DNA from: Pareuzebyella sediminis
Lineage (GTDB): Bacteria; Bacteroidota; Bacteroidia; Flavobacteriales; Flavobacteriaceae
Assembly (NCBI RefSeq): GCF_008367235.1
Contig: NZ_VTZS01000005.1
Location: 310,001-374,000 of the forward strand
Length of the DNA stretch: 64,000 bases
Direction: 5' to 3'
How positions within the stretch are numbered: the stretch's first letter is position 1; each line of letters starts with the position of its first letter. The translations under genes and the position numbers were made by a program. Below, piece by piece: positions 18,884-27,044 of the stretch. The notes below the pieces were generated by a model, which saw only the letters and a list, made by a program, of their open reading frames with translations, was not told the origin of the DNA and ran no database searches.

Positions 18884-19012
18884 TCATTTCTTTTTCTTAA
18901 TTCCAATTTTTTCTTCTACAGTCGGTCTACGTTTGATTTTACGTGGTCTTCGAGAGCCATATGACCTATTGGCAATTTTGCCCCTTCTTGATTTTTTGTC
19001 TCCTTTACCCAT
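18884..19012 (-). CDS. 30S ribosomal protein bTHX
   Basis: 42 codons starting at ATG 19012: the protein begins MGKGDKKSRRGKIANRSYGS and continues RRPRKIKRRPTVEEKIGIKK, ending in a Lys run. The MGKGDKKSRRGKI start and SYGxRRPRK segment are diagnostic of THX, a small basic protein sitting in the 30S head that is common in Bacteroidota and Thermus. The gene lies one base from the yaaA stop, in convergent orientation. Its start decides the length: no other ATG is in frame nearby. Confidence 0.88.
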   Translation of the reverse strand: MGKGDKKSRRGKIANRSYGSRRPRKIKRRPTVEEKIGIKKKK

Positions 19013-19190
19013 GGCTATCCTTTATATTTTTCTGAAATTACATCTTTAAATTCAAAATGTCAAATGAGCACGTTTGGCCTATTGGGCTACACTTGCATTC
19101 AATATTAAAGTTTTAGGATACGATCACAGAATTTTAAATCTGCAATTTTGATATTTGTGTTATTGATGACAATTTTCAACAGCATATAGT

Positions 19191-19856
19191 TTGTTTTTAC
19201 ATACCCACCCGTATAGACCCTTCATTTCTGAAAAGAGTACCAAATTAGTGGTGGGTACCCTTCCACCACCTCGATTCACTACTAGAGAACTTAAACAGGA
19301 TGATGTCGATTTTTGCTATGGTAGTCGCAATGGAATGTTATGGCCGATTCTTGACCGTATTTTTGATCTCGGGTTGAAGTATGAGAATACCCCGCTAGCC
19401 ATAGCACAACGAAAGAAATTTTTATTGGCACGAAAAATAGGTATTTGCGATATTGTAGCAAAGGCCGAGCGCATTACATTAGATGCTTCCGATTTGGGGA
19501 TGCTTAATGTGGAACTACGTGATTTAGTGTCTTATCTTCAGAAGTTTGAAAATTTGAAAACGGTTCTTTTTATGGGTGGAAACAGTAAAAACGGTCCCGA
19601 ATATTTCTTTAGAAAACTTCTTAAAAGTTATGGTGTGAAATTGGAGAGGGTCTCTGATAAAATACCGAGAATCCATCGTTTTGCACTTCCTAAATCTGAT
19701 CGTGAGATTAAGACGGTATCTTTAATAGCACCATCCGGTGCAGCAAATAGGGCCGTAGGTAGCTTGACCGCCTATAAAAAAATAAAAGAGAACAACCCGC
19801 ACTACAATACCATGGATTTTAGGGTGGACCAATATCGTCCGGTTTTTTTGGAATGA
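19191..19856 (+). CDS. Uracil-DNA glycosylase superfamily protein
   Basis: 221 residues. The motif VVGTLPPPRF near the N-terminus is in the place of the GxxP catalytic loop of the UDG superfamily. YGSRNGMLWPILDRIF resembles the YxHPxNxFWPIL block of hypoxanthine/mismatch glycosylases. LFMGGNSKNG and the late LIAPSGAAN match the GxxP and SPS-like C-terminal loop. DNA repair is therefore likely, but specificity is unknown. The start must be TTG 19191: the frame is closed by a TGA at 19167 and contains no ATG before the conserved region. A terminator follows. Confidence 0.75.
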   Translation: MFLHTHPYRPFISEKSTKLVVGTLPPPRFTTRELKQDDVDFCYGSRNGMLWPILDRIFDLGLKYENTPLAIAQRKKFLLARKIGICDIVAKAERITLDASDLGMLNVELRDLVSYLQKFENLKTVLFMGGNSKNGPEYFFRKLLKSYGVKLERVSDKIPRIHRFALPKSDREIKTVSLIAPSGAANRAVGSLTAYKKIKENNPHYNTMDFRVDQYRPVFLE

Positions 19857-19907
19857 ATAGCCAGAGGCGGAGAACGAAAGAACTTTGTTCTATTACCATT
19901 TCCAACT

Positions 19908-19941
19908 AAAAAGAGCCGGATCAATTAGATCAAGCTCTTTT
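19908..19941 (+). terminator. Intrinsic terminator after the UDG-like gene
   Basis: Arms AAAAGAGC and GCTCTTTT, with an inner GATC/GATC pair, end in a short T-run. It lies about 50 bases after the stop. Confidence 0.6.
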
Positions 19942-20171
19942 ACGAGAACACTATATGAAAATGAAAAAATTTGCTTTTTGTTTTTGAGAACAGGATAAAA
20001 GTATAACCAAGGTAGAGGTCGACGAAATTATTGTTGTGAACTCTGTTGTTTTTGTGGTGTACATAGACTATTTTGTTATATGAAAAATTGTTCCGATCAA
20101 GAATCACGGAATAATACGATATTTATGGGCCATTTGGCAAATCGATAACAAAAAGCTATTAGAACCATTTT
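19942..20171. other. Leader region of ppc
   Basis: Between the terminator and ppc lies a 10-codon frame at 19955-19987 (MKMKKFAFCF, stop) that resembles the first residues of a signal peptide cut short, followed by AT-rich DNA. No clear TAnnTTTG box and no known riboswitch were recognised. The gap from 19857 to 20171 thus holds one terminator and no gene. Confidence 0.35.
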
Positions 20172-22718
20172 ATGCAACAATCGGAAAGATTAATTGAATT
20201 CAAGAAATCAGTAAACAACAAGTTCAACGTATATAACAGTCTCTTTTTAAACTTACCCTATCGCAATATCGAGAATGTGGGTATGTTGATTCCTTTATTG
20301 TTAGACCAATGTCAAAAAGGACTAGCCGCAGGTCTGAACCCTCAAGAAATTCTTGAGGCCTTTTTTCAAAACTTTGCCAATATCGAATCGGAAAAGGAGC
20401 GAATAGATTTTATGTTCCGTATTATTCAGTATGTAGAACGTCAGGTTGTTTTGTACGATAGTGTTGAAGATGCCGCTTTCCCAAAATTACAGACACATAG
20501 AAGATCTTTATCTATCAAAGACTATTTTGAACTGGTCGATAAGAACAAAAGTTGGGACAAGGTTTCCAAGAAGCTTTCGACTTTTAGTGCACGTATCGTT
20601 TTAACGGCTCATCCTACACAGTTCTATACTCCAGCAATACTTGATATTATTGCAGATCTTAGATCCTTAATTCTTGAAGACCGCATAGACGAAATCGATG
20701 TTACCTTACAACAACTGGGGCTCACATCCCTTATAAATGCCAAGAAACCGACGCCTTTGGATGAGGCTAAGAATATTATCTATATTCTTCGTCACATTTA
20801 CTATGATGCCGTGGGTGATCTCTATGCCTATATCAAGGAAAATATTCATAAAGACGATTTTGAGAATCACAACATTGTGAAACTGGGGTTTTGGCCCGGG
20901 GGCGATAGGGATGGTAATCCTTTTGTTACCGCAGATATCACTAAAGACGTTGCCGACGAACTTCGCATCAACCTTATGAAGTGCTATTACAATGACTTAA
21001 AGCGTATTCAGAAGAAACTCACCTTCAAAGATGTTCAAGAACCGATTAGACAGTTAAGGGGTCACTTGTATACCGCCATGTTCGATACCAAAAAAACTGT
21101 CAAGTTTGAAGATATTCTCGAGCCTCTATTGACCATTAGAGCTCTTTTGGTCGAAAAATATCATAGTATTTATTTGAAAGAACTAGATCATTATATAGAT
21201 AAGGTTAAAATATTTAAGACACACTTTACCACCTTGGATATTCGGCAAGACCATAGTAAACATAAGATGGTCGTTGAAACAATTCTCAAGAAGAATAATT
21301 TGATTAAAGAACATCTTGATGAGCTTTCAGAGGATGAACTGGTCAATATTCTTATCAATACGAAAATTACGTTAAATGCCGATGATTACGATGAAGATAT
21401 AGTCAAAGATACTATTGTAAATATCTCACAATTGGAAGGTATTCAGGCAACTAATGGCGAAGAGGGTTGTAATCGATATATTATTAGCAATTCGGAAGAT
21501 ATTTTTTCGGTACTCTTTGTATATGGCCTTTTCAGGTGGTGTGGATGGGATAACAAAGCCATCACTTTCGATATCATTCCTCTTTTTGAGACGATGAAGG
21601 GGATGGATGGTTCGGAGGAGACGATGCGGATCTTGTTCGATTTGCCTGAGTACCGACAGCATTTAGCGCGTAGGGGCGATAAACAGACTATTATGTTAGG
21701 TTTTTCCGATGGTACGAAAGATGGTGGCTACTTAAGGGCGAACTGGTCGATACTAAAGACGAAGGAAAGTTTATCAAAGATTTGTTCCAATAATGGTGTC
21801 AGTGCGATATTCTTTGATGGTAGGGGAGGCCCACCGGCGAGAGGAGGTGGTAAAACCCATCGTTTTTACGCTGCCCAGACCAAAGGTATTGCCAACAATG
21901 AAATACAATTGACAATTCAAGGTCAAACCATTACAAGTACTTATGGCACTAAGGAACATTTTATACATAATTGTGAACAATTGATGACCGCAGGTCTTTC
22001 CAATAACCTCTTTGGGAAAGAAAATGTCATTTCGAGCGCCCATCGAAAACTGATCGAAGAGCTTTCCGATTTGAGTTTTGAAAAATACGATGCCTTGAAA
22101 AAGCATGAAATGTTCATCCCCTATCTTGAAAATAGAAGTACGCTGAAGTTTTACCAAAAAGCGAATATCGGTAGTAGACCTGGCAAAAGGGGAAATAAGA
22201 AGCAGTTAGAGCTCACAGACCTTCGTGCAATATCTTTCGTAGGTTCATGGAGCCAACTTAAGCAGAACGTTCCTGGTTATTTTGGAATAGGTACAGCTAT
22301 TAACACTTTAAAGCAGCAGGGAAGGTTAAAGGAAATAAAAAAGCTTTATAAAGAAGTGCCTTTCTTCAAAGCTTTGATGCTCAATAGTATGATGTCTTTG
22401 TCAAAATGTTATTTTGAATTGACCAGTTATATGAAAGAAGATGAGAAATATGGTGCTTTCTGGCAAATACTTCACGATGAATTTGAACTATCTAAGAAGA
22501 TGTTGTTGACGATTTCGGGAAGCAAGGTTTTGATGGAAAATGAAGCGGTTTCTCGCGAGTCTATAAAAATAAGGGAAAGCATCGTACTTCCTTTGTTAGT
22601 AATTCAGCAATATGCCTTGCAGAAAATTGGGCAAAAAACCGAACACGATGCGTTATATGAGAAAATAGTTACTAGGTCATTATACGGAAATATTAATGCC
22701 AGTAGAAATTCGGCCTAG
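20172..22718 (+). CDS. ppc: Phosphoenolpyruvate carboxylase
   Basis: Anaplerotic enzyme fixing bicarbonate to phosphoenolpyruvate to give oxaloacetate. 848 residues, a little shorter than E. coli (883). Conserved catalytic blocks are present: LTAHPTQ with His147, FWPGGDRDGNPFVT, LGFSDGTKDGGYLRANW, and the glycine-rich loop FFDGRGGPPARGGG near residue 550. RPGKR in the C-terminal part is followed by LRAISFVGSWSQ, matching the usual RAIPWVFAWTQ block in a divergent form. It is alone in its transcription unit, with a terminator behind it. Confidence 0.95.
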   Translation: MQQSERLIEFKKSVNNKFNVYNSLFLNLPYRNIENVGMLIPLLLDQCQKGLAAGLNPQEILEAFFQNFANIESEKERIDFMFRIIQYVERQVVLYDSVEDAAFPKLQTHRRSLSIKDYFELVDKNKSWDKVSKKLSTFSARIVLTAHPTQFYTPAILDIIADLRSLILEDRIDEIDVTLQQLGLTSLINAKKPTPLDEAKNIIYILRHIYYDAVGDLYAYIKENIHKDDFENHNIVKLGFWPGGDRDGNPFVTADITKDVADELRINLMKCYYNDLKRIQKKLTFKDVQEPIRQLRGHLYTAMFDTKKTVKFEDILEPLLTIRALLVEKYHSIYLKELDHYIDKVKIFKTHFTTLDIRQDHSKHKMVVETILKKNNLIKEHLDELSEDELVNILINTKITLNADDYDEDIVKDTIVNISQLEGIQATNGEEGCNRYIISNSEDIFSVLFVYGLFRWCGWDNKAITFDIIPLFETMKGMDGSEETMRILFDLPEYRQHLARRGDKQTIMLGFSDGTKDGGYLRANWSILKTKESLSKICSNNGVSAIFFDGRGGPPARGGGKTHRFYAAQTKGIANNEIQLTIQGQTITSTYGTKEHFIHNCEQLMTAGLSNNLFGKENVISSAHRKLIEELSDLSFEKYDALKKHEMFIPYLENRSTLKFYQKANIGSRPGKRGNKKQLELTDLRAISFVGSWSQLKQNVPGYFGIGTAINTLKQQGRLKEIKKLYKEVPFFKALMLNSMMSLSKCYFELTSYMKEDEKYGAFWQILHDEFELSKKMLLTISGSKVLMENEAVSRESIKIRESIVLPLLVIQQYALQKIGQKTEHDALYEKIVTRSLYGNINASRNSA

Positions 22719-22740
22719 CTCTGAACAAGTATGAACATTG

Positions 22741-22776
22741 AAAACCCGTTTGGCCTTTGACCTTACGGGTTTTTTT
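22741..22776 (+). terminator. Intrinsic terminator of ppc
   Basis: AAAACCCGT and ACGGGTTTT pair around a 15-base loop and run into seven or more Ts, 22 bases after the ppc stop. Confidence 0.85.
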
Positions 22777-22855
22777 GGAGGTAAAAATGGACAAGCCCCG
22801 AAATCATTGAAAACAATTTCAGGACTTGACTCTTTATTTTAAAAAGTGTAAAACT

Positions 22856-22996
22856 CTACTGTTTATTGCGTTGTTCATTAATCGTTCTATCGTTAATATC
22901 GAACTTGTCGTTTCTATTTTTAGTATTTCCGGTAGGATTCGTGGGATCGTGTTGTTCCTTCTTCCTTTTAAATCTCTTATCATTCATAATTCCCAT
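22856..22996 (-). CDS. Small hydrophilic protein of unknown function
   Basis: 46 codons on the minus strand from ATG 22996 (or ATG 22987, three codons later). The product begins MGIMNDKRFKRKKEQ and includes the segment HDPTNPTGNTKNRNDKFD, rich in Asn, Lys, Asp and Arg with almost no hydrophobic residues. It looks like an intrinsically disordered small protein. The opposite strand carries a 61-codon frame, but that is hydrophobic without a signal or membrane pattern and is probably its shadow. No function is suggested. Codon choice and composition, not homology, are the basis for the call. Confidence 0.5.
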   Translation of the reverse strand: MGIMNDKRFKRKKEQHDPTNPTGNTKNRNDKFDINDRTINEQRNKQ

Positions 22997-23302
22997 ATCT
23001 TGTTTTTATGATTAATACCTAATATAGGAAATAGGGGTGAATACATGCGTTAAAACCTTTTTAAAATGTTGTTAAAATATTGATAAACAGATAGTTATGT
23101 GTTTTTTTTGAAAAATACCGTGCTCCTTTGTTACAAACCGACCAATAGTTCGTTCCCTATAATCATATCAACCTGGTGTGATACGACTAAAATGAGAAAA
23201 ATTGTGATCGAACATATGATTCCATTCTCAACTCTTCTTGCTAACCGCTTCCACATAAGTCAAACCGAGTGGCTGTAGATTTGCATGGCAACTTAAAAAA
23301 AA
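22997..23302. other. Intergenic region without recognisable gene
   Basis: AT-rich DNA to the left of the nested inverted repeats. No open frame of protein character and no clear promoter was recognised. The small gene at 22856-22996 must be transcribed from within this stretch if it is real. Confidence 0.3.
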
Positions 23303-23353
23303 CATGCTATATATAGGGGGAATTGTCATCCCTATATGGGAGATGGTAGCATG
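23303..23353. repeat. Nested inverted repeat
   Basis: Outer arms CATGCTA (23303-23309) and TAGCATG (23347-23353) enclose inner arms ATATAGGG (23311-23318) and CCCTATAT (23330-23337). The two stems are almost continuous on the left side. A related smaller hairpin follows at 23384-23407. There is no T-run, so it is not a plain terminator. Confidence 0.4.
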
Positions 23354-23383
23354 CTTTGCTAGAGTACATTCGCTATACAATCA

Positions 23384-23407
23384 ATAAGGGGGTATGCTTC
23401 CCTTTAT
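23384..23407. repeat. Related small inverted repeat
   Basis: ATAAGGG and CCCTTTAT pair around nine bases. Sequence and layout (AGGGGG, spacer, CCCT-TATGG) resemble the inner part of the repeat at 23303-23353, as if the two were degenerate copies. Confidence 0.3.
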
Positions 23408-23458
23408 GGTGCTATGCGGTTACCAGAAGATGATTGGCACATGAAAAAGGCAGGGTCA

Positions 23459-23992
23459 TTATTTTGCCTCATCCGTCTTTAGAACACTTATTGTCACCAA
23501 TAATTGACCGAAATGACGTTGAGCGTGTTCCGCGGCATGAAATAAAAGACCGATAACCGTGCTCGGCAATTTTTTTCTACCCACCGTTCTTTTTTCGGTC
23601 AAAATGGATTCTGGGAGTGTTTTAAAATAGTCTACGGCCTCTTCGACCTTTTCATCGAAGGAGTCTACCAGTTGTTTTGTCGTCAGCTTCTCATTTGATA
23701 GCCCTTCCTTTTTGAGATAGGCGAATTGTGCTTTTGACAGCGGTCTTTCTTTATCATATGCGAGCATTCGGTCAAGTACGCCTGTTAGGTGCTGTAAATG
23801 AAAACCTATCGATGCCCTTCCGCAGGGTTCGGACCATAGCAACTTATCAGGGAAATTTTCAGTGTGTTTGCGAAGATCTTCCCTGACTTGTAATAGGGCA
23901 TGGGCGGCAGGTTGCAAATAACTTGAAATATCAGGTAAGGGCCCCCGAAGCCAAACTTCATATTGTTCTTCATTACCCGAAGAGTATGCCAT
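23459..23992 (-). CDS. DinB superfamily protein
   Basis: 177 residues from ATG 23992 (the longer frame upstream overlaps the neighbouring gene and lacks family features). The DinB/DUF664 four-helix pattern is visible: the first helix with SYLQPAAHALLQVREDL, the motif GFHLQHLTGVLDRML contributing a metal-binding His, and the C-terminal LLFHAAEHAQRHFGQLL with the two other His ligands. These proteins are metal-dependent and many act as thiol-S-transferases, but no substrate can be named here. It follows the small membrane protein gene by 8 bases. Confidence 0.85.
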   Translation of the reverse strand: MAYSSGNEEQYEVWLRGPLPDISSYLQPAAHALLQVREDLRKHTENFPDKLLWSEPCGRASIGFHLQHLTGVLDRMLAYDKERPLSKAQFAYLKKEGLSNEKLTTKQLVDSFDEKVEEAVDYFKTLPESILTEKRTVGRKKLPSTVIGLLFHAAEHAQRHFGQLLVTISVLKTDEAK

Positions 23993-24000
23993 GATTGAAT

Positions 24001-24231
24001 TTATTTTGTAGTGCGTAGCGTTTTGACTTTTAAGATAAGCAGGCGAAACAAAAGTACCCAAGGGAAGCCGTGGAGTAGAACATCGAACCAATCGATGAAT
24101 TTCATTCCCGTAGCACCGCCCCATACCCACTGTATTTTACCCCAAATATGGGGTTCGGGAATGAAAGGTGCAAGCCCAAGGGTAAGGCACAGGAGACTGA
24201 CTATTTTCCAATCATTTATAGCTTCCTTCAT
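24001..24231 (-). CDS. Small two-helix membrane protein
   Basis: 76 residues from ATG 24231, a start chosen because the longer frame upstream reads like non-coding DNA. Two hydrophobic helices, about 9-25 (IVSLLCLTLGLAPFIPEP) and 53-69 (LLHGFPWVLLFRLLIL), flank a conserved-looking loop HIWGKIQWVWGGATGMKFID. Function is unknown. Related small proteins in flavobacteria share the APFxPEPHIWGKIQW stretch. It is cotranscribed with the DinB gene. The divergent SusD-like gene starts 227 bases away, so the two promoters share this gap. Confidence 0.65.
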   Translation of the reverse strand: MKEAINDWKIVSLLCLTLGLAPFIPEPHIWGKIQWVWGGATGMKFIDWFDVLLHGFPWVLLFRLLILKVKTLRTTK

Positions 24232-24384
24232 AACGTCTTTGCTTTCATTTGCTGATCGAACATTCGATTTGGCATTTACCCACCTACCAATAGTATCGAC
24301 AAAAGTATTAAAAGGGGTAGTACATCTATCCAATTTTAAAATATGAATTCCTCGAGTTTCACAGGTGTAAAAATAACGCCAAAT

Positions 24385-24392
24385 TATTTTTG
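24385..24392 (+). promoter_or_regulatory. Possible -7 element of the SusD-like gene
   Basis: TATTTTTG matches TAnnTTTG and lies about 65 bases before the ATG at 24458. No -33 TTTG was found at the usual spacing. On the other strand TAAATTTG (24412-24419) could serve the divergent small membrane protein gene. Confidence 0.35.
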
Positions 24393-24457
24393 GTATAGTG
24401 TAGAAGCGATTCAAATTTAAAATAGCTTTATGGCCAAAAAATAACCCTATTGATTTA

Positions 24458-26203
24458 ATGAGAAATAATGTTTGGTTATATTTCATTTTAGCCCTATTAC
24501 TGGCTTGTGACCAGAACGATGAAATAGTGGATGAACCCACGGTTGAGGTCGGGACTCTCGAAATTCATATCACGGCCGAAGAAGCCTTTGTTTCCGGGTT
24601 CGAAGTGTCGGTTTCACCAGGGCAGCCATCTAAAGTTTCTACAGATGATGGCCCGATTACCTACACCGATCTTGCTATAGGAATTTATGAAATTACTATC
24701 GAAAATAGCGAAAGTGGGGAATCCTTTAGCCGGAGTGTAACGGTGACGACCAATAACACTATTCGTGTAGAGTTTGTAGTTGTAGCACCTTCTCAACCAA
24801 TTCAGGAAACTCCGTTAAGCCTTCAAACCCTTTTATCGGATTCTTATGCGATTCTAAGGTCAATTTTCGACGCTGATGGTTATATTTTTTATTGGGGCGA
24901 TATCGGCACTGATATCCTACGTGATAATCCCATGGAAGATTCTAGCGCCTACCCCTTTGATAACTATGTTTTTGATTCAAGTAATTATACTATTAATGAG
25001 TTCTGGTCTAGGCATTATCAGGCCATATCCCTATTGAATAGGGGTTTGGCCGCATTAGGTTCAGGAGAATACGATAAGGAAGAAGAGATAGATAGTGTTG
25101 AGGTAAGTGGGGAGTTAAGGTTTTTACGCGCATTATACTACTTTAATTTGGTAAAGATGTTCGGAAACCCGGTGGTAGTAAATAGCTATGTCAATAATCT
25201 TGATATTCAACCGGTTTTTGAGCAAGGTGGTCTTGAAACATATGAATTGATCGTCGATGATCTACAAGCAGCAATTTCAAGCCTTCCCTTTAGTTACACA
25301 AGCAATAAAGCCTCCAGGGCAGCTGCACAAGCGCTTTTAGGAAAGGTCTATTTGCAAATGGCCGGTTTTCCCCTACTTCAGACAGATAAGTATGTTTTGG
25401 CCAAGGACCAATTGACGCCCCTGGTGGGATTGTATCAACTAGAGGAAAATTATGCGGATGTATTCGCAATTTCCAACGAAAATGCAAATACGGAAGTTAT
25501 TTTTACGATAGCTTATGGGTCTTCAGAAGCTGCTAATGGTAGCAATTATGGCGTGATTTGGGGGCCGATGGGAGCCGTCAAAAATGACCGTTTACTTTTG
25601 GTACCGGATTTTCCGGAAATCTATTTGTACGGTGACGAGACGTTTGACGATCCGGTTAGTTTTCCAATTGGTTTGGTTGACCGGCGTTTTGAAATAAATG
25701 TGGCTACTTTTAAAAGGGAAGGTGGTATGCGGATAGACTTGGAGGAAAGAAATAATTGGAGGCCTTTTAAATGGAACCAAAATTTGTCGTCCGTGGACTA
25801 TGATTCTGGGGGTTTTGATTTTCCTTATTTGCGCTATGCAGATGTGCTTCTCATGTTGGCCGAAATAGAAAATCAATTGAACGGTCCCACGGCTTACGCC
25901 TTGGATTTGATCAATCAGGTCAGGTACAGGGCATTTGGGCCCGGTAATGGCAATATTGAATCGGGATTAAGCCAAGCAGGGCTTTTTGAGCTAATCTTGG
26001 AGGAAAGAAAACGTGAATTTTGTTTTGAGGGCCATCGAAAGGACGACCTAATTCGGACCCAAAGATTAGAGATGACCATAAGCGACTATAATATGGCCAA
26101 TCCTCAAGACAGCAGAGATTTTCAGATCCATGAATATTTGTGGCCTATCCCAGATAGTGAAATCAACACGAACCCCAACGTGGTACAAAATCCAGGATAC
26201 TAA
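24458..26203 (+). CDS. RagB/SusD family outer-membrane lipoprotein
   Basis: 581 residues. The signal ends LALLLAC, lipidating Cys17. Residues about 30-108 form a beta-rich domain (VGTLEIHITAEEAFVSGFEV to VTVTTNNTIRVEF) like a PEGA or carboxypeptidase-regulatory fold, unusual at the N-terminus of SusD. From about 120 on the chain follows SusD: NEFWSRHYQAISLLNRGL, EVSGELRFLRALYYFNLVKMFG (TPR-like helix), SRAAAQALLGKVYLQMAG, and the C-terminal FPYLRYADVLLMLAEIENQL with ILEERKREFCFEGHRKDDLIR. SusD proteins capture glycans or peptides for a SusC porin. No susC is adjacent, so partner and substrate are unknown. Confidence 0.92.
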   Translation: MRNNVWLYFILALLLACDQNDEIVDEPTVEVGTLEIHITAEEAFVSGFEVSVSPGQPSKVSTDDGPITYTDLAIGIYEITIENSESGESFSRSVTVTTNNTIRVEFVVVAPSQPIQETPLSLQTLLSDSYAILRSIFDADGYIFYWGDIGTDILRDNPMEDSSAYPFDNYVFDSSNYTINEFWSRHYQAISLLNRGLAALGSGEYDKEEEIDSVEVSGELRFLRALYYFNLVKMFGNPVVVNSYVNNLDIQPVFEQGGLETYELIVDDLQAAISSLPFSYTSNKASRAAAQALLGKVYLQMAGFPLLQTDKYVLAKDQLTPLVGLYQLEENYADVFAISNENANTEVIFTIAYGSSEAANGSNYGVIWGPMGAVKNDRLLLVPDFPEIYLYGDETFDDPVSFPIGLVDRRFEINVATFKREGGMRIDLEERNNWRPFKWNQNLSSVDYDSGGFDFPYLRYADVLLMLAEIENQLNGPTAYALDLINQVRYRAFGPGNGNIESGLSQAGLFELILEERKREFCFEGHRKDDLIRTQRLEMTISDYNMANPQDSRDFQIHEYLWPIPDSEINTNPNVVQNPGY

Positions 26204-26212
26204 ATTCTTTAC

Positions 26213-26977
26213 TTATTTTCTGATTCCCTTAACGAAAGATTCCACATTTTTAGGTCCTTCTGCCATTACATGTTTGATGAACGCCGATCCGATGATGGCA
26301 CCATGGGCTGACTTGGTCGCTTGTTGAAAAGTTTCCTTATTGCTGATGCCAAAGCCGACAATCTGGTGGTTTGAAAGGTTCATGTCTGCGATACGTTTGA
26401 AGTACCGTTGTTGTTCTTCCCCAAAACCGGATTTGGCACCGGTTACGCTTGCAGAACTTACCATGTAAATGAAACCTTTCGACACGCTATCGATGAACCG
26501 GATGCGTTCTTCAGAGGTCTGCGGAGTAATTAAAAAGATATTTATCAGTCCATATTTTTCGAAAATGGGCTGATATTCAGAATGATAGACGTCGACCGGT
26601 AAATCGGGTATAATGAGCCCATCTATGCCGATATCCTTACATTTTCTACAAAAATCTTCGACACCGTATTTTAGTATGGGATTGAAATACCCCATAATGA
26701 TAAGGGGAATAGCAACAGATTTGCGAATATCTTCTAGCTGTTCAAAAAGAATTTTGGTCGTCATTCCATTCTTAAGTGCCTGGGTCGAACTTTTTTGAAT
26801 CGTAGGACCATCGGCCAAGGGGTCGCTAAAGGGAAGGCCTATTTCAATAAAATCTACTCCGCTTTTTTCCAAATCTTGAATAAGGGGCACGGTATCGTTC
26901 AATGATGGAAACCCTGCCGTAAAATAGATGGATAGTAGTTTATGATTTTCCTGAAGCTTCTGCTGTATTCGATTCAT
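26213..26977 (-). CDS. trpA: Tryptophan synthase alpha chain
   Basis: Cleaves indole-3-glycerol phosphate and passes indole to TrpB. About 254 residues from ATG 26977, which gives the usual MNRIQQKLQE start; an ATG 14 codons upstream would add an unusual tail. FTAGFPSLNDT, the catalytic IEIGLPFSDPLADGPTIQ (Glu and Asp), IIMGYFNP, GLIIPDLPVD and GFGISNKE are all present. Last gene of the trp operon; its stop faces that of the SusD-like gene with a gap of only 9 bases. Confidence 0.96.
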   Translation of the reverse strand: MNRIQQKLQENHKLLSIYFTAGFPSLNDTVPLIQDLEKSGVDFIEIGLPFSDPLADGPTIQKSSTQALKNGMTTKILFEQLEDIRKSVAIPLIIMGYFNPILKYGVEDFCRKCKDIGIDGLIIPDLPVDVYHSEYQPIFEKYGLINIFLITPQTSEERIRFIDSVSKGFIYMVSSASVTGAKSGFGEEQQRYFKRIADMNLSNHQIVGFGISNKETFQQATKSAHGAIIGSAFIKHVMAEGPKNVESFVKGIRK

Positions 26978-27044
26978 TTTGATAGGCGTGTCGGAAATGG
27001 GATCTTGAATTTTTGTCATTGATGGGTGGGCTTATGTTTACTTT

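Noticed and set aside
22826-23011. 61-codon plus-strand frame opposite the small hydrophilic gene
   Set aside because: Its hydrophobic stretches follow from the complement of Asn/Lys/Asp codons; the minus-strand frame is better supported.
23993-24130. Longer start for the DinB protein
   Set aside because: It would overlap most of the neighbouring small membrane gene and adds 46 residues lacking DinB features.
24232-24540. Upstream extension of the small membrane protein frame to 179 codons
   Set aside because: The extra 103 residues are Arg/Asn/Thr-rich noise and overlap the start of the divergent SusD-like gene; ATG 24231 is the sensible start.
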